Program-made: the position numbers and the translations under genes | Notes under the pieces: generated by a model | What the model saw: only the letters and a program-made list of their open reading frames with translations | Databases searched by the model: none | What the model was told of the DNA's origin: nothing | In this document: one piece after another, positions 51,643 through 60,533 of the stretch | Layout of the letters: each line of letters starts with the position of its first letter | Numbering within the stretch: position 1 is the first letter of the stretch | NCBI GenBank assembly: GCA_019240405.1 | Contig: JAFAYL010000048.1 | Span: 62,001 to 126,000, forward strand | DNA from: Acidobacteriaceae bacterium | GTDB taxonomy: Bacteria > Acidobacteriota > Terriglobia > Bryobacterales > Bryobacteraceae | Length of the DNA stretch: 64,000 bases | Direction: 5' to 3'

Positions 51643-54009
51643 CTACTTCGCCGGTACCAGCACGATCCGCTCCTCGGCCGCCGTTTCGACAGCTTTGCGC
51701 GAAAACGGCATCGGGTGATATTCACCTCTGGACCAAGGTCCGACCAGATCGCCGTAATGTTTGTCGCCGGGAACGCCTGATTCGCCTGGAACGTTTGTCA
51801 TCACGGAACGATCCCAATCGCCAACGTCGATCACCTCCCGATAGGAAGCGCCATACGCCGCGGCATAATTCGGTCCTCCCGTTGCATTCACCGTGCTCGC
51901 ATCACCGGGCCGGGGAACCGGCGGGAGGTCGAGGCTGTCAAGCAAGCGTTCGCGTTCCACTGCGTGGCTGTCCAGCCCGAGCTGATGTGTTGCCGGGATG
52001 GTGTCGCGCGATGATGCGAGATTCAGCGGGTGACGGAAGTGGGCCTGGTGCAGATTGCCCCATGTCCAGCGCGATTCGTCTGGACCAAGGCGCCTCTCAA
52101 TATCGGCCAGAGTTTGATCAAGGGACGCGGAGAGCAGCTCATTTGTGTGCGGGTTGGATTTTAGGGTTGCGAGAACCGCGCGCGGATTCGTGCGCGGCAC
52201 AGGTAACACCTTCGCAGTGAGTTTTCCGCTGAGGTAATTCTTCCAGATTTCGTAAATCAGAGCCGGTGTCGAATTCACACCGAGATTTCCATCCCAATCG
52301 AGCAATTGAGCCCTGACGTGAGCAGCGCGGCTTTGCTCGAGAGGATTCCAATTTCTCAACAGGTCGATAAAATCGCGGGCGACCAAGGAAACGGTGTCTT
52401 GCTGCATGCGCTCGAAATCAGCGATGTCAAATTTACTGCCCTCACCGAGTAGCTCGACGATGCGCTGATAACGCTCCGGCGACGCCCAATAAAATCCCAG
52501 CTCGTGGGAATAGCCGTGCGGCAGTATGTTGTTGTTCGCGGTCGCGATGAAGTGCTGGTTGGGGTTGAATTCGGAAGGATGCTCTGAGGGCGGCAGGTAT
52601 CCCGTCCACTCGTACTCGCCTGTGTCGCCGGGGACAGGGAAAAGCCCTTCCCAGCCTTTACGGACGGGCGCTAGTCCGCACGCGATCCAGCCTATATTTC
52701 CGCGTCGATCCGCGTAAACCAGGTTTTCTGAAGGTACTTTGTAACGCGCCGCCGAAGCCTGAAACTCATCCCAATTCTTCGCGCGAGCGAGTGCGAGACC
52801 CGTTAGGTAGCCCGCTGTTCCCGGCGCTTCGCCTACCCACTTCAGGGCATATGCACGGTGGCGAGCAGGATTTTCATAGATCACCGGACCATGCACCGTG
52901 TATTTCAGATCGACACTCTCAGGCGCAGGTGTTTGCGAGCCGGCCTCAGATCCGCCGCCTCGTACCTGGAGAGTTTCATGCTCCACCGTGAATTTCTGCA
53001 ACGCTCCACGGTAGAGATATTCATTCGCGTTTTCAGGATTGATCTTTTCAACGAATAGATCTTGCTGATCGATACCTACAATCGTGAAGCCGAACGCAAC
53101 ATCTTCGTTGTGTCCGAGAGCAATGCCGGGCAGTGCGGGCTCGCCGGCGCCAATGACGTTCCAGCCGGGAGCGACTAGGTGCACCGTTTTGCGGAGAGAG
53201 GGAAGCTGAATCGGACGGTGGGGATCGTTTGCGAGAAGAGGCTTGCCGGTGCGAGACATTGTGCCGTCAATGACCCAGTTGTTGCTGCCTTGCTGGCCCG
53301 GAAAGCGGATCGGGCCCACGGCCGCCAGATAGTCTTCGAGAATGGCCGGAGTAATATCGGCGAGATCGAGACCGTGCGGCACGATGAAAGCTGTTGGCGG
53401 ATCGGGCGGCGAGAGAAGCTCGACCGTCGCTAGTCCGAGTCTCGCTACCTGTTGCGCGCGATTCACTTCTTGAACCATGTTGCCGGTCATCTGAAGTCCT
53501 GCGACTCGAGAGACAACATCCTCTGCGGTCCACAGGCCGGGATCAAATCCGGCAAGACGAAATTCTTCGGGGCGCTCGCCATTCAGAGAGCGGATATATG
53601 CGTTGATTCCGTTCGTGAAGGCAGTGCAAATTTGCTTTGCGTCCGGCGAGTAGCTGTTCCACTCTTCCTCCCAGTTGCCGCGATAGCGAACCAGACGTGC
53701 AATACGATCGCGAGCGATGAAAGCGGGACCAAACACCTCGGATAGCCTGCCCGACCCCATGCGGCGCCACAGGTCGATCTGGAAAAGGCGATCATTGGCG
53801 GCAATGTAACCCTGCGCGAAAAAGAGATCGTCGGAATTCTGTGCATAGATGTGCGGCACGCCCCAGCGGTCTCGCAAAATCTCGACGGGCTGTTTCAAGC
53901 CCTTGACGGTTCTCTGCGCCTGCTTAACCTCGTCCGCGGCGTTGATGAGGAACAAGGCTGACGCGGAAAGCAGAAGGGCCAAAGCTGCTGGCGCGTTATA
54001 CCGGCGCAT
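51643..54009 (-). CDS. Penicillin acylase family protein (N-terminal nucleophile hydrolase)
   Basis: A 788-residue secreted amidohydrolase with a signal peptide (YNAPAALALLLSASALFLIN). The family's A-chain motif DRWGVPHIYAQNSDDLFFAQG is followed by a linker and the nucleophile site GQQGSNNWVIDG (about 255), where cleavage would expose the catalytic Ser. LLANDPHRPIQLPSL and GHNEDVAFGFTI are other conserved stretches. Members hydrolyse penicillins, acyl-homoserine lactones or N-acyl amino acids, so the natural substrate could be a quorum-sensing signal or an acylated metabolite. It is the longest gene of a minus-strand run. Confidence 0.93.
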   Translation of the reverse strand: MRRYNAPAALALLLSASALFLINAADEVKQAQRTVKGLKQPVEILRDRWGVPHIYAQNSDDLFFAQGYIAANDRLFQIDLWRRMGSGRLSEVFGPAFIARDRIARLVRYRGNWEEEWNSYSPDAKQICTAFTNGINAYIRSLNGERPEEFRLAGFDPGLWTAEDVVSRVAGLQMTGNMVQEVNRAQQVARLGLATVELLSPPDPPTAFIVPHGLDLADITPAILEDYLAAVGPIRFPGQQGSNNWVIDGTMSRTGKPLLANDPHRPIQLPSLRKTVHLVAPGWNVIGAGEPALPGIALGHNEDVAFGFTIVGIDQQDLFVEKINPENANEYLYRGALQKFTVEHETLQVRGGGSEAGSQTPAPESVDLKYTVHGPVIYENPARHRAYALKWVGEAPGTAGYLTGLALARAKNWDEFQASAARYKVPSENLVYADRRGNIGWIACGLAPVRKGWEGLFPVPGDTGEYEWTGYLPPSEHPSEFNPNQHFIATANNNILPHGYSHELGFYWASPERYQRIVELLGEGSKFDIADFERMQQDTVSLVARDFIDLLRNWNPLEQSRAAHVRAQLLDWDGNLGVNSTPALIYEIWKNYLSGKLTAKVLPVPRTNPRAVLATLKSNPHTNELLSASLDQTLADIERRLGPDESRWTWGNLHQAHFRHPLNLASSRDTIPATHQLGLDSHAVERERLLDSLDLPPVPRPGDASTVNATGGPNYAAAYGASYREVIDVGDWDRSVMTNVPGESGVPGDKHYGDLVGPWSRGEYHPMPFSRKAVETAAEERIVLVPAK

Positions 54010-54063
54010 GTCCGCAGTTTATCCGAATTCTTAAGCTAATCTGCGTATAGAACGGATTGAGCC

Positions 54064-55197
54064 ATGAAGGAACTTCAACGCATTCTCGAGCTCTGGGCCG
54101 AGGCAAAATCCTCGGGCGAACCGGCCGTTCTGGCAACAGTTGTGAAAACCCGCGGCTCAGCATATCGTCTACCGGGAGCGCGGCTGCTGCTGACTCAAAG
54201 CGGTAAACGCGCAGGTTCCGTTAGCGGCGGCTGTCTCGAAGACGATTTGACCAGGAAGGCATGGTGGCTCACCGAAAACGGACCGGTCGTAAAGCGATAC
54301 GATACAACGCCGGAGGGTGAGATTGCGTCGAGCTTCGGACTGGGATGCAGCGGCATTATTTATGTTCTCCTCGAACGGCTGAATCTAGCCGAAAATATCT
54401 TATTGATGATTCGAAAAGTGCGGCTGGAGCGGAAACCGGCCGCAATCGCGTATGTCATTCATCCAAGAGAATTGGTCGGGCAGAAACTTGTCATCGATGC
54501 AAGTGGTCACGTGACGCATGATTTTCGAAATGGCGCGCTGGCGAATTTCCTGGAAGGCGAGAGCCGAACTGCACTGTTGGAGCGCTCCTCGCGGAACGTC
54601 CGTACCAAAGACGGGCTGGAGGCGTTTATTGAGGTAGTGACGCCCGAAGTGCGGCTGCTAATATTCGGCGCTGGTGATGATGCGATCCCGCTAACGGATT
54701 TGGCCAAACATCTCGGATGGCACGTAACGGTTTTCGACGGTCGTGCGCATTATGCGCGTCGCGAAAAATTTCCGAATGCCGGCGAGGTCCTCGTTCGTGA
54801 GACGGCAGAAGCCGCTGCATCGGCCGGAATCGACCATTGGACTGCGGCGGTGTTGATGAGCCACAGCTACAGCCAGGACTTAGCGGCGCTTCGAAAACTC
54901 GCCAGCAGAGATCTGCGATATCTTGGGATTCTAGGGCCTCGCAAGCGAACCGAGCAGCTCATCGGTGAAATTGGGCCCGACGTCTCGCGTCTAGGCCCCG
55001 CGCTTCACAGTCCCATGGGGCTAGATATCGGCGCGGACGGGCCGGAGCAGGTTGCGCTCGCAGTGGTTGCCGAAATTCAAGCCGTTTTAAACGGGCGCAC
55101 GGGTGGGGCGCTTCGAGAGCGCGGCGGATCAATTCACTCGCGCGAAGAAGGTTTCCCCGAGGAGGAACAGGTCTGGGTGCAACTTTCCTGTGTGTAA
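54064..55197 (+). CDS. xdhC: XdhC/CoxI-family molybdenum-cofactor insertion protein
   Basis: A 377-residue cytoplasmic protein. The N-terminal XdhC/CoxI domain (about 10-80) has VLATVVKTRGSAYRLPGARL and GSVSGGCLEDDL. The C-terminal Rossmann-like XdhC_C region (about 195-340) has LLIFGAGDDAIPLTDLAKHL and YLGILGPRKRTEQL. XdhC binds the molybdenum cofactor and delivers it, sulfurated, to xanthine-dehydrogenase-type enzymes. No such oxidoreductase is present in the window, so it serves a distant target. The gene opens a plus-strand run. Confidence 0.9.
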   Translation: MKELQRILELWAEAKSSGEPAVLATVVKTRGSAYRLPGARLLLTQSGKRAGSVSGGCLEDDLTRKAWWLTENGPVVKRYDTTPEGEIASSFGLGCSGIIYVLLERLNLAENILLMIRKVRLERKPAAIAYVIHPRELVGQKLVIDASGHVTHDFRNGALANFLEGESRTALLERSSRNVRTKDGLEAFIEVVTPEVRLLIFGAGDDAIPLTDLAKHLGWHVTVFDGRAHYARREKFPNAGEVLVRETAEAAASAGIDHWTAAVLMSHSYSQDLAALRKLASRDLRYLGILGPRKRTEQLIGEIGPDVSRLGPALHSPMGLDIGADGPEQVALAVVAEIQAVLNGRTGGALRERGGSIHSREEGFPEEEQVWVQLSCV

Positions 55198-55218
55198 TCG
55201 GCGTCGAACTTTTGTCGA

Positions 55219-56019
55219 ATGAAGCAAACGAATTTCTTCGCGGCGCCGCTGGTTCTCCTTCTCTGCGCCTCTAGTCTCTCGGCGCAAACAAACACGAACA
55301 AGGGGAAGCAGTTGATGGATCAAGCTATTAAGGCGCTTGGCGGAGACCGCTTTCTCAAAATGCAGACTCGGATTGAAAGCGGGCGTGTTTACTCGTTCTT
55401 TCGCGAGCAGCTCAGCGGATTGGCGATAGCGAAGATCTATACCGAGTATTTGAATGAGAAACCTGCCAATGGGCTGGCAATCCGCGAACGCCAGGTGTTC
55501 GGAAAGAAACAGGATTACTCGATCCTCTTTCTTGGCGATCAAGCCTGGGATTTGACTTTTCGGGGCGCGCGTCCGATATCCGACGAAAACTGGCAAAAAT
55601 ATCTGCGCACTACGGAAAACGACATTTTGTACTTGCTCCGTGTTCGTAACAATGAGCCGGGATTGCAGTTCGATTATCTCGGGACAGATGTCTACGCGAC
55701 TGCCCATGTGGAAAAGGTCGACATCACGGACGCGCAGGATCGAACGATACGAGTGTACTTCGACCACAATACGATGCTGCCGGTGCATGAGGAGTTCAGT
55801 TGGATCGACCCCGACACCAGATACCATAACGACGAAGCGACGGAGTTCGATAAATACCGTGACGCAGGCGGCGTGATGTGGCCGTATACGATCGAGCGCG
55901 AGCGCAACGGCTACAAGACGTACCAGAAGTTTGCAGAGCAGGTGCAAATAGACCCGCCGTTACCCCCCAAGATGTTTGAGCTTCCGGCCGGTGTTAAAGT
56001 TCTAAAGAAGGTAAACTAA
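55219..56019 (+). CDS. Exported protein resembling LolA-like outer-membrane lipoprotein-sorting proteins
   Basis: A 266-residue protein with a signal peptide ending LSSLSAQ (about 23). The mature part has alternating beta strands (ILFLGDQAWDLTFRGARP, then TIRVYFDHNTMLPVHEEF, then FDKYRDAGGVMWPYTIERE), as in LolA/LolB-like half-barrels. The first 60 residues resemble the LolA-like VxxALGGxxxL segment (ALGGDRFLKMQ). Assignment is by fold impression and not certain. It is 21 bases downstream of xdhC on the same strand. Confidence 0.6.
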   Translation: MKQTNFFAAPLVLLLCASSLSAQTNTNKGKQLMDQAIKALGGDRFLKMQTRIESGRVYSFFREQLSGLAIAKIYTEYLNEKPANGLAIRERQVFGKKQDYSILFLGDQAWDLTFRGARPISDENWQKYLRTTENDILYLLRVRNNEPGLQFDYLGTDVYATAHVEKVDITDAQDRTIRVYFDHNTMLPVHEEFSWIDPDTRYHNDEATEFDKYRDAGGVMWPYTIERERNGYKTYQKFAEQVQIDPPLPPKMFELPAGVKVLKKVN

Positions 56020-56028
56020 CGGTTGCCT

Positions 56029-56394
56029 ATGACCGGGCTAATTGCACGCACCTCGACAATCTTCATCGCGACCGACGCGGGAACACGCGTTTATCGCTCG
56101 ATGGCTGAAGTGCCTGCTCCGCTCCGCCAAAAACTGCGCGCTTCCACGAAAGGGATGAACTCGGCTACTATTTTGATTGCCGATAGGAGAGGACGCGAAG
56201 AACTCATCCGGGCATTGCAAGGGCAACCAAGTGAGGTTTGGTCGCTTCTCGCCAAGATTCGCTCGCGGCAAAGCGAGAAAAAGCCTGCAAAAGGAAAGCG
56301 CGGTCTACCCGCTTTGCGCACCTGGTTGGAGCTTTTGCTGCCGCTCGTGATTGGCGCCTCCTTATGGGTCTTGATTGACCTGCACTATTGGTGA
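56029..56394 (+). CDS. Small membrane-anchored hypothetical protein
   Basis: A 121-residue protein from ATG 56029. The first 75 residues are soluble (FIATDAGTRVYRSMAEVPA, then MNSATILIADRRGREELIRAL). After a basic linker (RSRQSEKKPAKGKRG), one membrane helix (about 97-117; LELLLPLVIGASLWVLIDL) ends the protein, a tail-anchored topology. No family is recognised. It lies 9 bases after the LolA-like gene, so cotranscription is likely. Function is unknown. Confidence 0.6.
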   Translation: MTGLIARTSTIFIATDAGTRVYRSMAEVPAPLRQKLRASTKGMNSATILIADRRGREELIRALQGQPSEVWSLLAKIRSRQSEKKPAKGKRGLPALRTWLELLLPLVIGASLWVLIDLHYW

Positions 56395-56437
56395 TTTTGG
56401 CTAAGGTTTGCTGCCGCCCCGGCCGATTAGTAGAGGT

Positions 56438-56791
56438 GTGAACACCTTTTCAGCCGATTCCGCGCCTTCCGCCAGAATTCAACTGATGACTCCTGGACCT
56501 GACGGAACGAAGCGGTGCGTTCCATGTCAATTCCAGGGGTTTGAAGGCAAGCGGCTGAGCCTGCAGGCGAGCGAACCAGTACCGGTTTCAAGCGCAGTGA
56601 GTGTGGAATTTAATGACGCACTTTTCCTGGGCGAAGTTGTCGCTTCGAATGGCGAACCGAATCGAGCCTTTGACATCGAAGTTAAGGTCGAACAGGTTCT
56701 GAGCGGACTTCAAAGCCTAATGGCGCTGCGCTCCCGCTTGCTAGGCGAAGGGGTACCCCAGGCATCCACCTTGGTATCAGTTCAGAAGTAA
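56438..56791 (+). CDS. Small hypothetical protein, possibly PilZ-like
   Basis: A 117-residue protein from GTG 56438 (NTFSADSAPSARIQLMTPGP); a TTG at 56408 would add ten residues. Beta-rich composition (LSLQASEPVPVSSAVSVEFN, then ALFLGEVVASNGEP) and the order of strands recall small PilZ-like domains, but the RxxxR and DxSxxG motifs of PilZ are not clear. It lies in the plus-strand run after the tail-anchored protein. Function is unknown. Confidence 0.5.
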   Translation: MNTFSADSAPSARIQLMTPGPDGTKRCVPCQFQGFEGKRLSLQASEPVPVSSAVSVEFNDALFLGEVVASNGEPNRAFDIEVKVEQVLSGLQSLMALRSRLLGEGVPQASTLVSVQK

Positions 56792-56837
56792 TTTTCGCCA
56801 CAAGCTGTCATCCTGTAATCCGCTATGCTGCAAATGA

Positions 56838-57704
56838 ATGCAGCGCAAAGCCATCATCTTTGGCGCACAAGGCCAACTCGGCGTCGAGTTGTGTAGCGAA
56901 TTTGAGCGGCGTGGATGGAAGGTCGAGCGTTTCGACCGGCAATCTCTTGACATCACCAACCCCCACCGTGTCGAGCAGGCGATTAGCCAAGGCGATCCGC
57001 AAGTAGTTGTCAACGCCGCTGCGTACAACCAAGTAGACATCGCCGAGAATGAGCCTTTGGCCGCTTACGAGACGAACGGGCTGGCGGTCCGAAATATCGC
57101 CATGGCATGCCGGCAGACCGATTCCCGGCTGGTTCACTACTCTACTGACTACGTGTTCGATGGTACGAAGGGCGCTCCATATGTGGAGACCGATCGTCCT
57201 CATCCGCTGGGCGCCTACGCGGTCTCGAAGCTCGCAGGAGAGCTGTACGCGCAGGCTTACCTGAAAGATCCCATCATCCTTCGAACATCGGGTGTTTTTG
57301 GTCCAGGCGGAAGGTTCACGCCGCGCGGAAATTTCGTGGAGCTGATGCTCCGGCTCGCAAAAGGCTCGAGCCCGATTCGAGTGGTACAAGATCATGTCGC
57401 TTCGCCGACCTATGCTCCCGCGATGGCGTCGCGAACAGTTGACACTATCGAGAAAGGATTGACCGGGATTTTTCACTTGGGCGGAGGCGAACCGATCTCG
57501 TGGTATGACTACGCTAAATTGATTTTCGAATTGGCAGGCTTGCCGGCCTCTGTCCAGCCCACCGATGAGCGGGAATATAGAACACCTGCGCGCCGGCCCA
57601 AATATTCCGCGCTATCGAACAGCAAGCTGGAAGCGGCAGGCATTGCCCCGATGCCGCCATTGCGAGAAGCAATCGCCGATTATCTCGAAAAACGCACCGC
57701 TTGA
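56838..57704 (+). CDS. rfbD: dTDP-4-dehydrorhamnose reductase-like protein
   Basis: A 288-residue extended SDR. The nucleotide-binding motif AIIFGAQGQLGVELCSEF is at the N-terminus. NAAAYNQVDIAE and the active-site STDYVFDGTKGAPYVETD and YAVSKLAGE (Tyr-x3-Lys) follow. The C-terminal GIFHLGGGEPISWYDYAKLI is typical of RmlD. This enzyme makes dTDP-L-rhamnose for surface polysaccharides. The rmlA, B and C partners are not in the window. It converges on the VWA gene, with a 1-base gap. Confidence 0.9.
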   Translation: MQRKAIIFGAQGQLGVELCSEFERRGWKVERFDRQSLDITNPHRVEQAISQGDPQVVVNAAAYNQVDIAENEPLAAYETNGLAVRNIAMACRQTDSRLVHYSTDYVFDGTKGAPYVETDRPHPLGAYAVSKLAGELYAQAYLKDPIILRTSGVFGPGGRFTPRGNFVELMLRLAKGSSPIRVVQDHVASPTYAPAMASRTVDTIEKGLTGIFHLGGGEPISWYDYAKLIFELAGLPASVQPTDEREYRTPARRPKYSALSNSKLEAAGIAPMPPLREAIADYLEKRTA

Positions 57705-57705
57705 A

Positions 57706-58758
57706 TCAGTGCGCTTCGTTGAGAGTAGCGTAATACCCGCTACGTGCCTGAACGCGATAATCGTTGTTGTTTGTCTTGATCTCAATGTGACGAAATGTTC
57801 CGTCTTTTTTGGCGTTCGTTGAAACGTAACCGATAGAGTACTGATTGCGCATTTCGTCCTGAATTTCTTTGAATACTTCGCTGAGTGGGTGCTTGTTGCT
57901 TACGGTGAACACATGGCCGCCGGTCTCTTCGGACATTTTTCGCAGGTGTCCCTCGCCGCCGCCTCCGATCATCCCAGCCATTTCATAAAAATATCGGTCT
58001 ACGTAATAGATGCTGTAGATGATCGAGTCCGCGCGTTGAGCTGCTTCAATCGCGGCCCTCCGATCATAGAAGCTGCCTTGGTCTTCGCCGTCGGTAATTA
58101 GGATTAGCGCTTTTCTTCCGACCTCGGTCTTTAACTTCTCGTTGCAAGCAAGATAAACCGCGTCAAACAGAAGAGTTCCTTTGGGCGTGCCGGATGTGGG
58201 AATCGGGCCGGTGTTGACGTTCGGAATCGGGCCTCGGCCGAGCATCGGAGGCTGTCCGTCGCCTCTCAAATCCTTCAAAGCCGCCGTCAGCAGCCGCGGA
58301 GAGTTTGTATAGTCTTGCAGCAAGTCCGTGCTCTTGCCGAAAGAGATCAAAAACGCTTCGTCTTTCTGGCGAATGACGCTCGAGAAAAACGCCGAGGCGG
58401 CCTGGCGTTCGATATCGATCAAGTTCTCTTGACTGGCGCTTATGTCGATGAGCAGGCCCAGTGTAAGAGGAAGGTCTGTCTCCCGCGAGAATCGCTGGAT
58501 CGTCTGCTGTTTGCCGTCTTCATACACCTTGAAATCGTCCTTCGTCAGATTCGGGATTAATTGTCCGCCGTGTTTAGCTCGGACAGCGAACAATATGTTC
58601 ACCAAGTCGATGTTTATACGAATCGTCGGCTCCTGCGGCGCTGACTGGTCTTGCTGGCCTGCCGGGGGCGGCGTGTCTTGCTGTCGGGAAACACCTTGCG
58701 GGCTAAAAATCAGACCCAGGAAAACCGAGCCGATTAGGCATCGAAGAAAAAAACTCAT
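57706..58758 (-). CDS. Secreted VWFA-domain protein (acidobacterial type)
   Basis: A 350-residue exported protein (signal about 1-25). A leader region with IRINIDLVNILFAVRAKHG and KDDFKVYEDGKQQTIQRFS precedes the von Willebrand factor A domain (about 95-300). The MIDAS-like motif is GLLIDISASQENLIDIERQ, which gives D-x-S-x-S, and ILITDGEDQGS supplies a further acidic site. Proteins with this exact arrangement are a lineage-enriched family in Acidobacteria (VWFA-related). They may bind metal or matrix protein outside the membrane. Function is unknown. Confidence 0.9.
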   Translation of the reverse strand: MSFFLRCLIGSVFLGLIFSPQGVSRQQDTPPPAGQQDQSAPQEPTIRINIDLVNILFAVRAKHGGQLIPNLTKDDFKVYEDGKQQTIQRFSRETDLPLTLGLLIDISASQENLIDIERQAASAFFSSVIRQKDEAFLISFGKSTDLLQDYTNSPRLLTAALKDLRGDGQPPMLGRGPIPNVNTGPIPTSGTPKGTLLFDAVYLACNEKLKTEVGRKALILITDGEDQGSFYDRRAAIEAAQRADSIIYSIYYVDRYFYEMAGMIGGGGEGHLRKMSEETGGHVFTVSNKHPLSEVFKEIQDEMRNQYSIGYVSTNAKKDGTFRHIEIKTNNNDYRVQARSGYYATLNEAH

Positions 58759-58797
58759 TTCGTTATGATTATCGTCTGAACCTACAGGCTATTTCGC

Positions 58798-59400
58798 ATG
58801 AAATCTGCAATGCTCCACCTTCGGAAAGCCGATCCGATAATGGCACAGATCATCCGACGTGTAGGGCCATGCCGGTTCACACTCCGGCAGCCCACGTTCG
58901 AGACGTTGGCGCGCTCCATCGCGTTTCAGCAGTTGAGCGGAAAGGCCGCACGCACCATCTTTGAGCGCTTGCGCAAGGCGGTAGGCCGCCGCTTTACAGC
59001 ATCGGCTTTTCTGAAGCTTACGCCTGAGCAACTGCGCGCATGCGGACTCTCGAAACAAAAGATAGCGTCGCTACAGGATTTGGCGTCGAGGGTTGCGCGC
59101 CGCGAAATCAATTTCAGAAAACTTCCCCATCTGCCCGACGACGAAATTATCGCCATTCTCTCTCAAGTGCGAGGCGTCGGCGTCTGGACCGCGCAGATGT
59201 TCTTGATCTTCGCTCTGGAGCGCCCTAACGTGATGCCGCTCGAAGACCTCGGCATTCGAAATGCCGTTCGTCGAGCATATGGTCTCGAGCAATTGCCTAA
59301 ACCGGCTGAGCTATCGAAATTTGCCGAGAAATGGCACCCGTATTGTTCGATTGCGAGTTGGTATCTCTGGCGGAGCCTCGATGGCCCGGCAGGAATCTAA
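58798..59400 (+). CDS. DNA-3-methyladenine glycosylase (AlkA/HhH-GPD)
   Basis: A 200-residue base-excision enzyme. FETLARSIAFQQLSGKAART begins the HhH-GPD fold. The helix-hairpin-helix segment VRGVGVWTAQMFLIF and catalytic Asp in MPLEDLGIRNA follow. It removes alkylated purines. The final residues DGPAGI and the stop come from an 80-bp repeat (59379-59458) that also occurs at 61366, so the natural C-terminus may have been changed. It is otherwise a standard short AlkA-like enzyme. Confidence 0.88.
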   Translation: MKSAMLHLRKADPIMAQIIRRVGPCRFTLRQPTFETLARSIAFQQLSGKAARTIFERLRKAVGRRFTASAFLKLTPEQLRACGLSKQKIASLQDLASRVARREINFRKLPHLPDDEIIAILSQVRGVGVWTAQMFLIFALERPNVMPLEDLGIRNAVRRAYGLEQLPKPAELSKFAEKWHPYCSIASWYLWRSLDGPAGI

Positions 59401-59458
59401 ATCTCCAGTTTTGGACTTTCCGAGTCGCTGGTGGCAGAGGAGGCAGCGGTCTCGCCGG
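59379..59458. repeat. 80-bp dispersed repeat, copy A
   Basis: An imperfect direct repeat of 61366-61446. The first 29 bases (CGATGGCCCGGCAGGAATCT and the following 9) are identical, then the copies diverge at about ten scattered positions plus one indel. It overlaps the last codons of the AlkA-like gene and ends just before the stop of the membrane-protein gene at 59461. Confidence 0.85.
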
Positions 59459-59460
59459 TC

Positions 59461-59997
59461 TCACCCATGAAGCAACGGTTGTTCTTGCAATGAACTCTTC
59501 TTCCCAAAGGCCCAAGAACCAAGCGCCACAAGTGCCAATACCTCCGCACAACCCGCTAGTACTCCAAATACAGCCCGGATCGAATCCCATCGATAAAAAC
59601 CTTCAAAGGCTTGCTGCAGCGCTGCACGACTATTACCGATTCGAGGCAAACTCAACATAATGGGAGCCGCTTGAGTAGTCGTGAGCATGACGCAAATCGA
59701 CATGACCGCGGCGCCATAAAGAGGAATGGCCACAAATAGAGGTCTTTTGGGACTCAGGCGAAACGTGATGGCGGCGGCCAGGAGTAAGACAGTTTCGCCA
59801 ATGCCCGCCAGTGGATACATAATCTCACCATTTCCGAGATCAGCCCTTCGGCTGAACGCGGCCCACGCTTCGGCTCCGAGATAACGCCATGCAGGCATCT
59901 CCACTAAGGTTCGATTTAGACCGCCGGTTATGGTGGCCAATAGTTGTCCCGCGAGGATGAGCAATAGGACTATACGCAGCACCTTCTCGCTTTTCAT
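59461..59997 (-). CDS. Small membrane protein of unknown function
   Basis: A 178-residue protein with about four hydrophobic segments: about 6-24 (VLRIVLLLILAGQLLATIT), 62-80 (MYPLAGIGETVLLLAAAIT), 90-112 and 145-165 (AVFGVLAGCAEVLALVALG). A good AGGAGTCAAAA leader precedes the ATG at 59997. No family was recognised. It is divergent from the PadR gene across a region with two palindromes, so PadR may control it. Confidence 0.65.
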   Translation of the reverse strand: MKSEKVLRIVLLLILAGQLLATITGGLNRTLVEMPAWRYLGAEAWAAFSRRADLGNGEIMYPLAGIGETVLLLAAAITFRLSPKRPLFVAIPLYGAAVMSICVMLTTTQAAPIMLSLPRIGNSRAALQQAFEGFYRWDSIRAVFGVLAGCAEVLALVALGSWAFGKKSSLQEQPLLHG

Positions 59998-60026
59998 TTT
60001 TGACTCCTATGATCTTTTGTCTACTG

Positions 60027-60041
60027 CCTCGTTATACGAGG
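60027..60041. promoter_or_regulatory. Perfect palindrome between the membrane-protein and PadR genes
   Basis: CCTCGT-TAT-ACGAGG is a 6-bp perfect inverted repeat with a 3-base centre, located 30 bases upstream of the membrane-protein start and 157 bases upstream of padR. The position fits an operator for the minus-strand gene. Assignment to PadR is by context only. Confidence 0.4.
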
Positions 60042-60116
60042 TATGATAAAACTTTGAGAATCACCCAGTCAAGTCTGATAAAACCGAAGGCGCCTCGTGC
60101 TACAGAAAACTTCTCG

Positions 60117-60140
60117 CGAAGTATTTCACGCATTACTTCG
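60117..60140. promoter_or_regulatory. Second inverted repeat upstream of padR
   Basis: CGAAGTA (60117-60123) and TACTTCG (60134-60140) form a 7-bp inverted repeat with a 10-base spacer, about 58 bases before the padR GTG. Half-site spacing suits a dimeric winged-helix regulator. It is a candidate autoregulatory site. Confidence 0.35.
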
Positions 60141-60197
60141 TAGTCGCAGTACAATACCTCTTTAGCCGATATAGAGTATGGTCTGAGGTGGGATAAC

Positions 60198-60533
60198 GTG
60201 CCGCTTGATCGAGAATTGCTGAAAGGCAGCATCGCGGTTTTAATACTGAAGCTGCTGTCCGAGCGCGACATGTACGGGTACGAGATCATCCAGGAGTCGC
60301 TACGCCGCAGCGACGATGCCTTTGAATTCAAGGAGGGCACGCTGTATCCGGCCCTTCACCAATTGCACAAGCGTGGTTATCTCCGCTCAGAATGGCGCAC
60401 GGGGGAGAGCGGGAAACAGCGAAAATACTACAGCTTGACCGCCGTCGGCCGAAAAGCCGCCCGCCGCAGTGAAAAGGAATGGTTCGTGTTCACCAAAATC
60501 GTGAACGCGATTCTTTCGGGAGCCAATTCGTGA
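60198..60533 (+). CDS. PadR-family transcriptional regulator
   Basis: A 111-residue winged-helix protein with a GTG start and a GAGGTGGGATAAC leader. The PadR core (about 8-85) has LLKGSIAVLILKLLSERDMY followed by GYEIIQESL, FKEGTLYPALHQLHKRGYL and SEWRTGESGKQRKYYSLTA. It lacks the long C-terminal dimerisation helices of phenolic-acid PadR proteins, so it belongs to the short subfamily. Its TGA overlaps the GTG of the permease-prefix protein (GTGA, 60530-60533), so the two are coupled. It probably represses this operon. Confidence 0.9.
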   Translation: MPLDRELLKGSIAVLILKLLSERDMYGYEIIQESLRRSDDAFEFKEGTLYPALHQLHKRGYLRSEWRTGESGKQRKYYSLTAVGRKAARRSEKEWFVFTKIVNAILSGANS

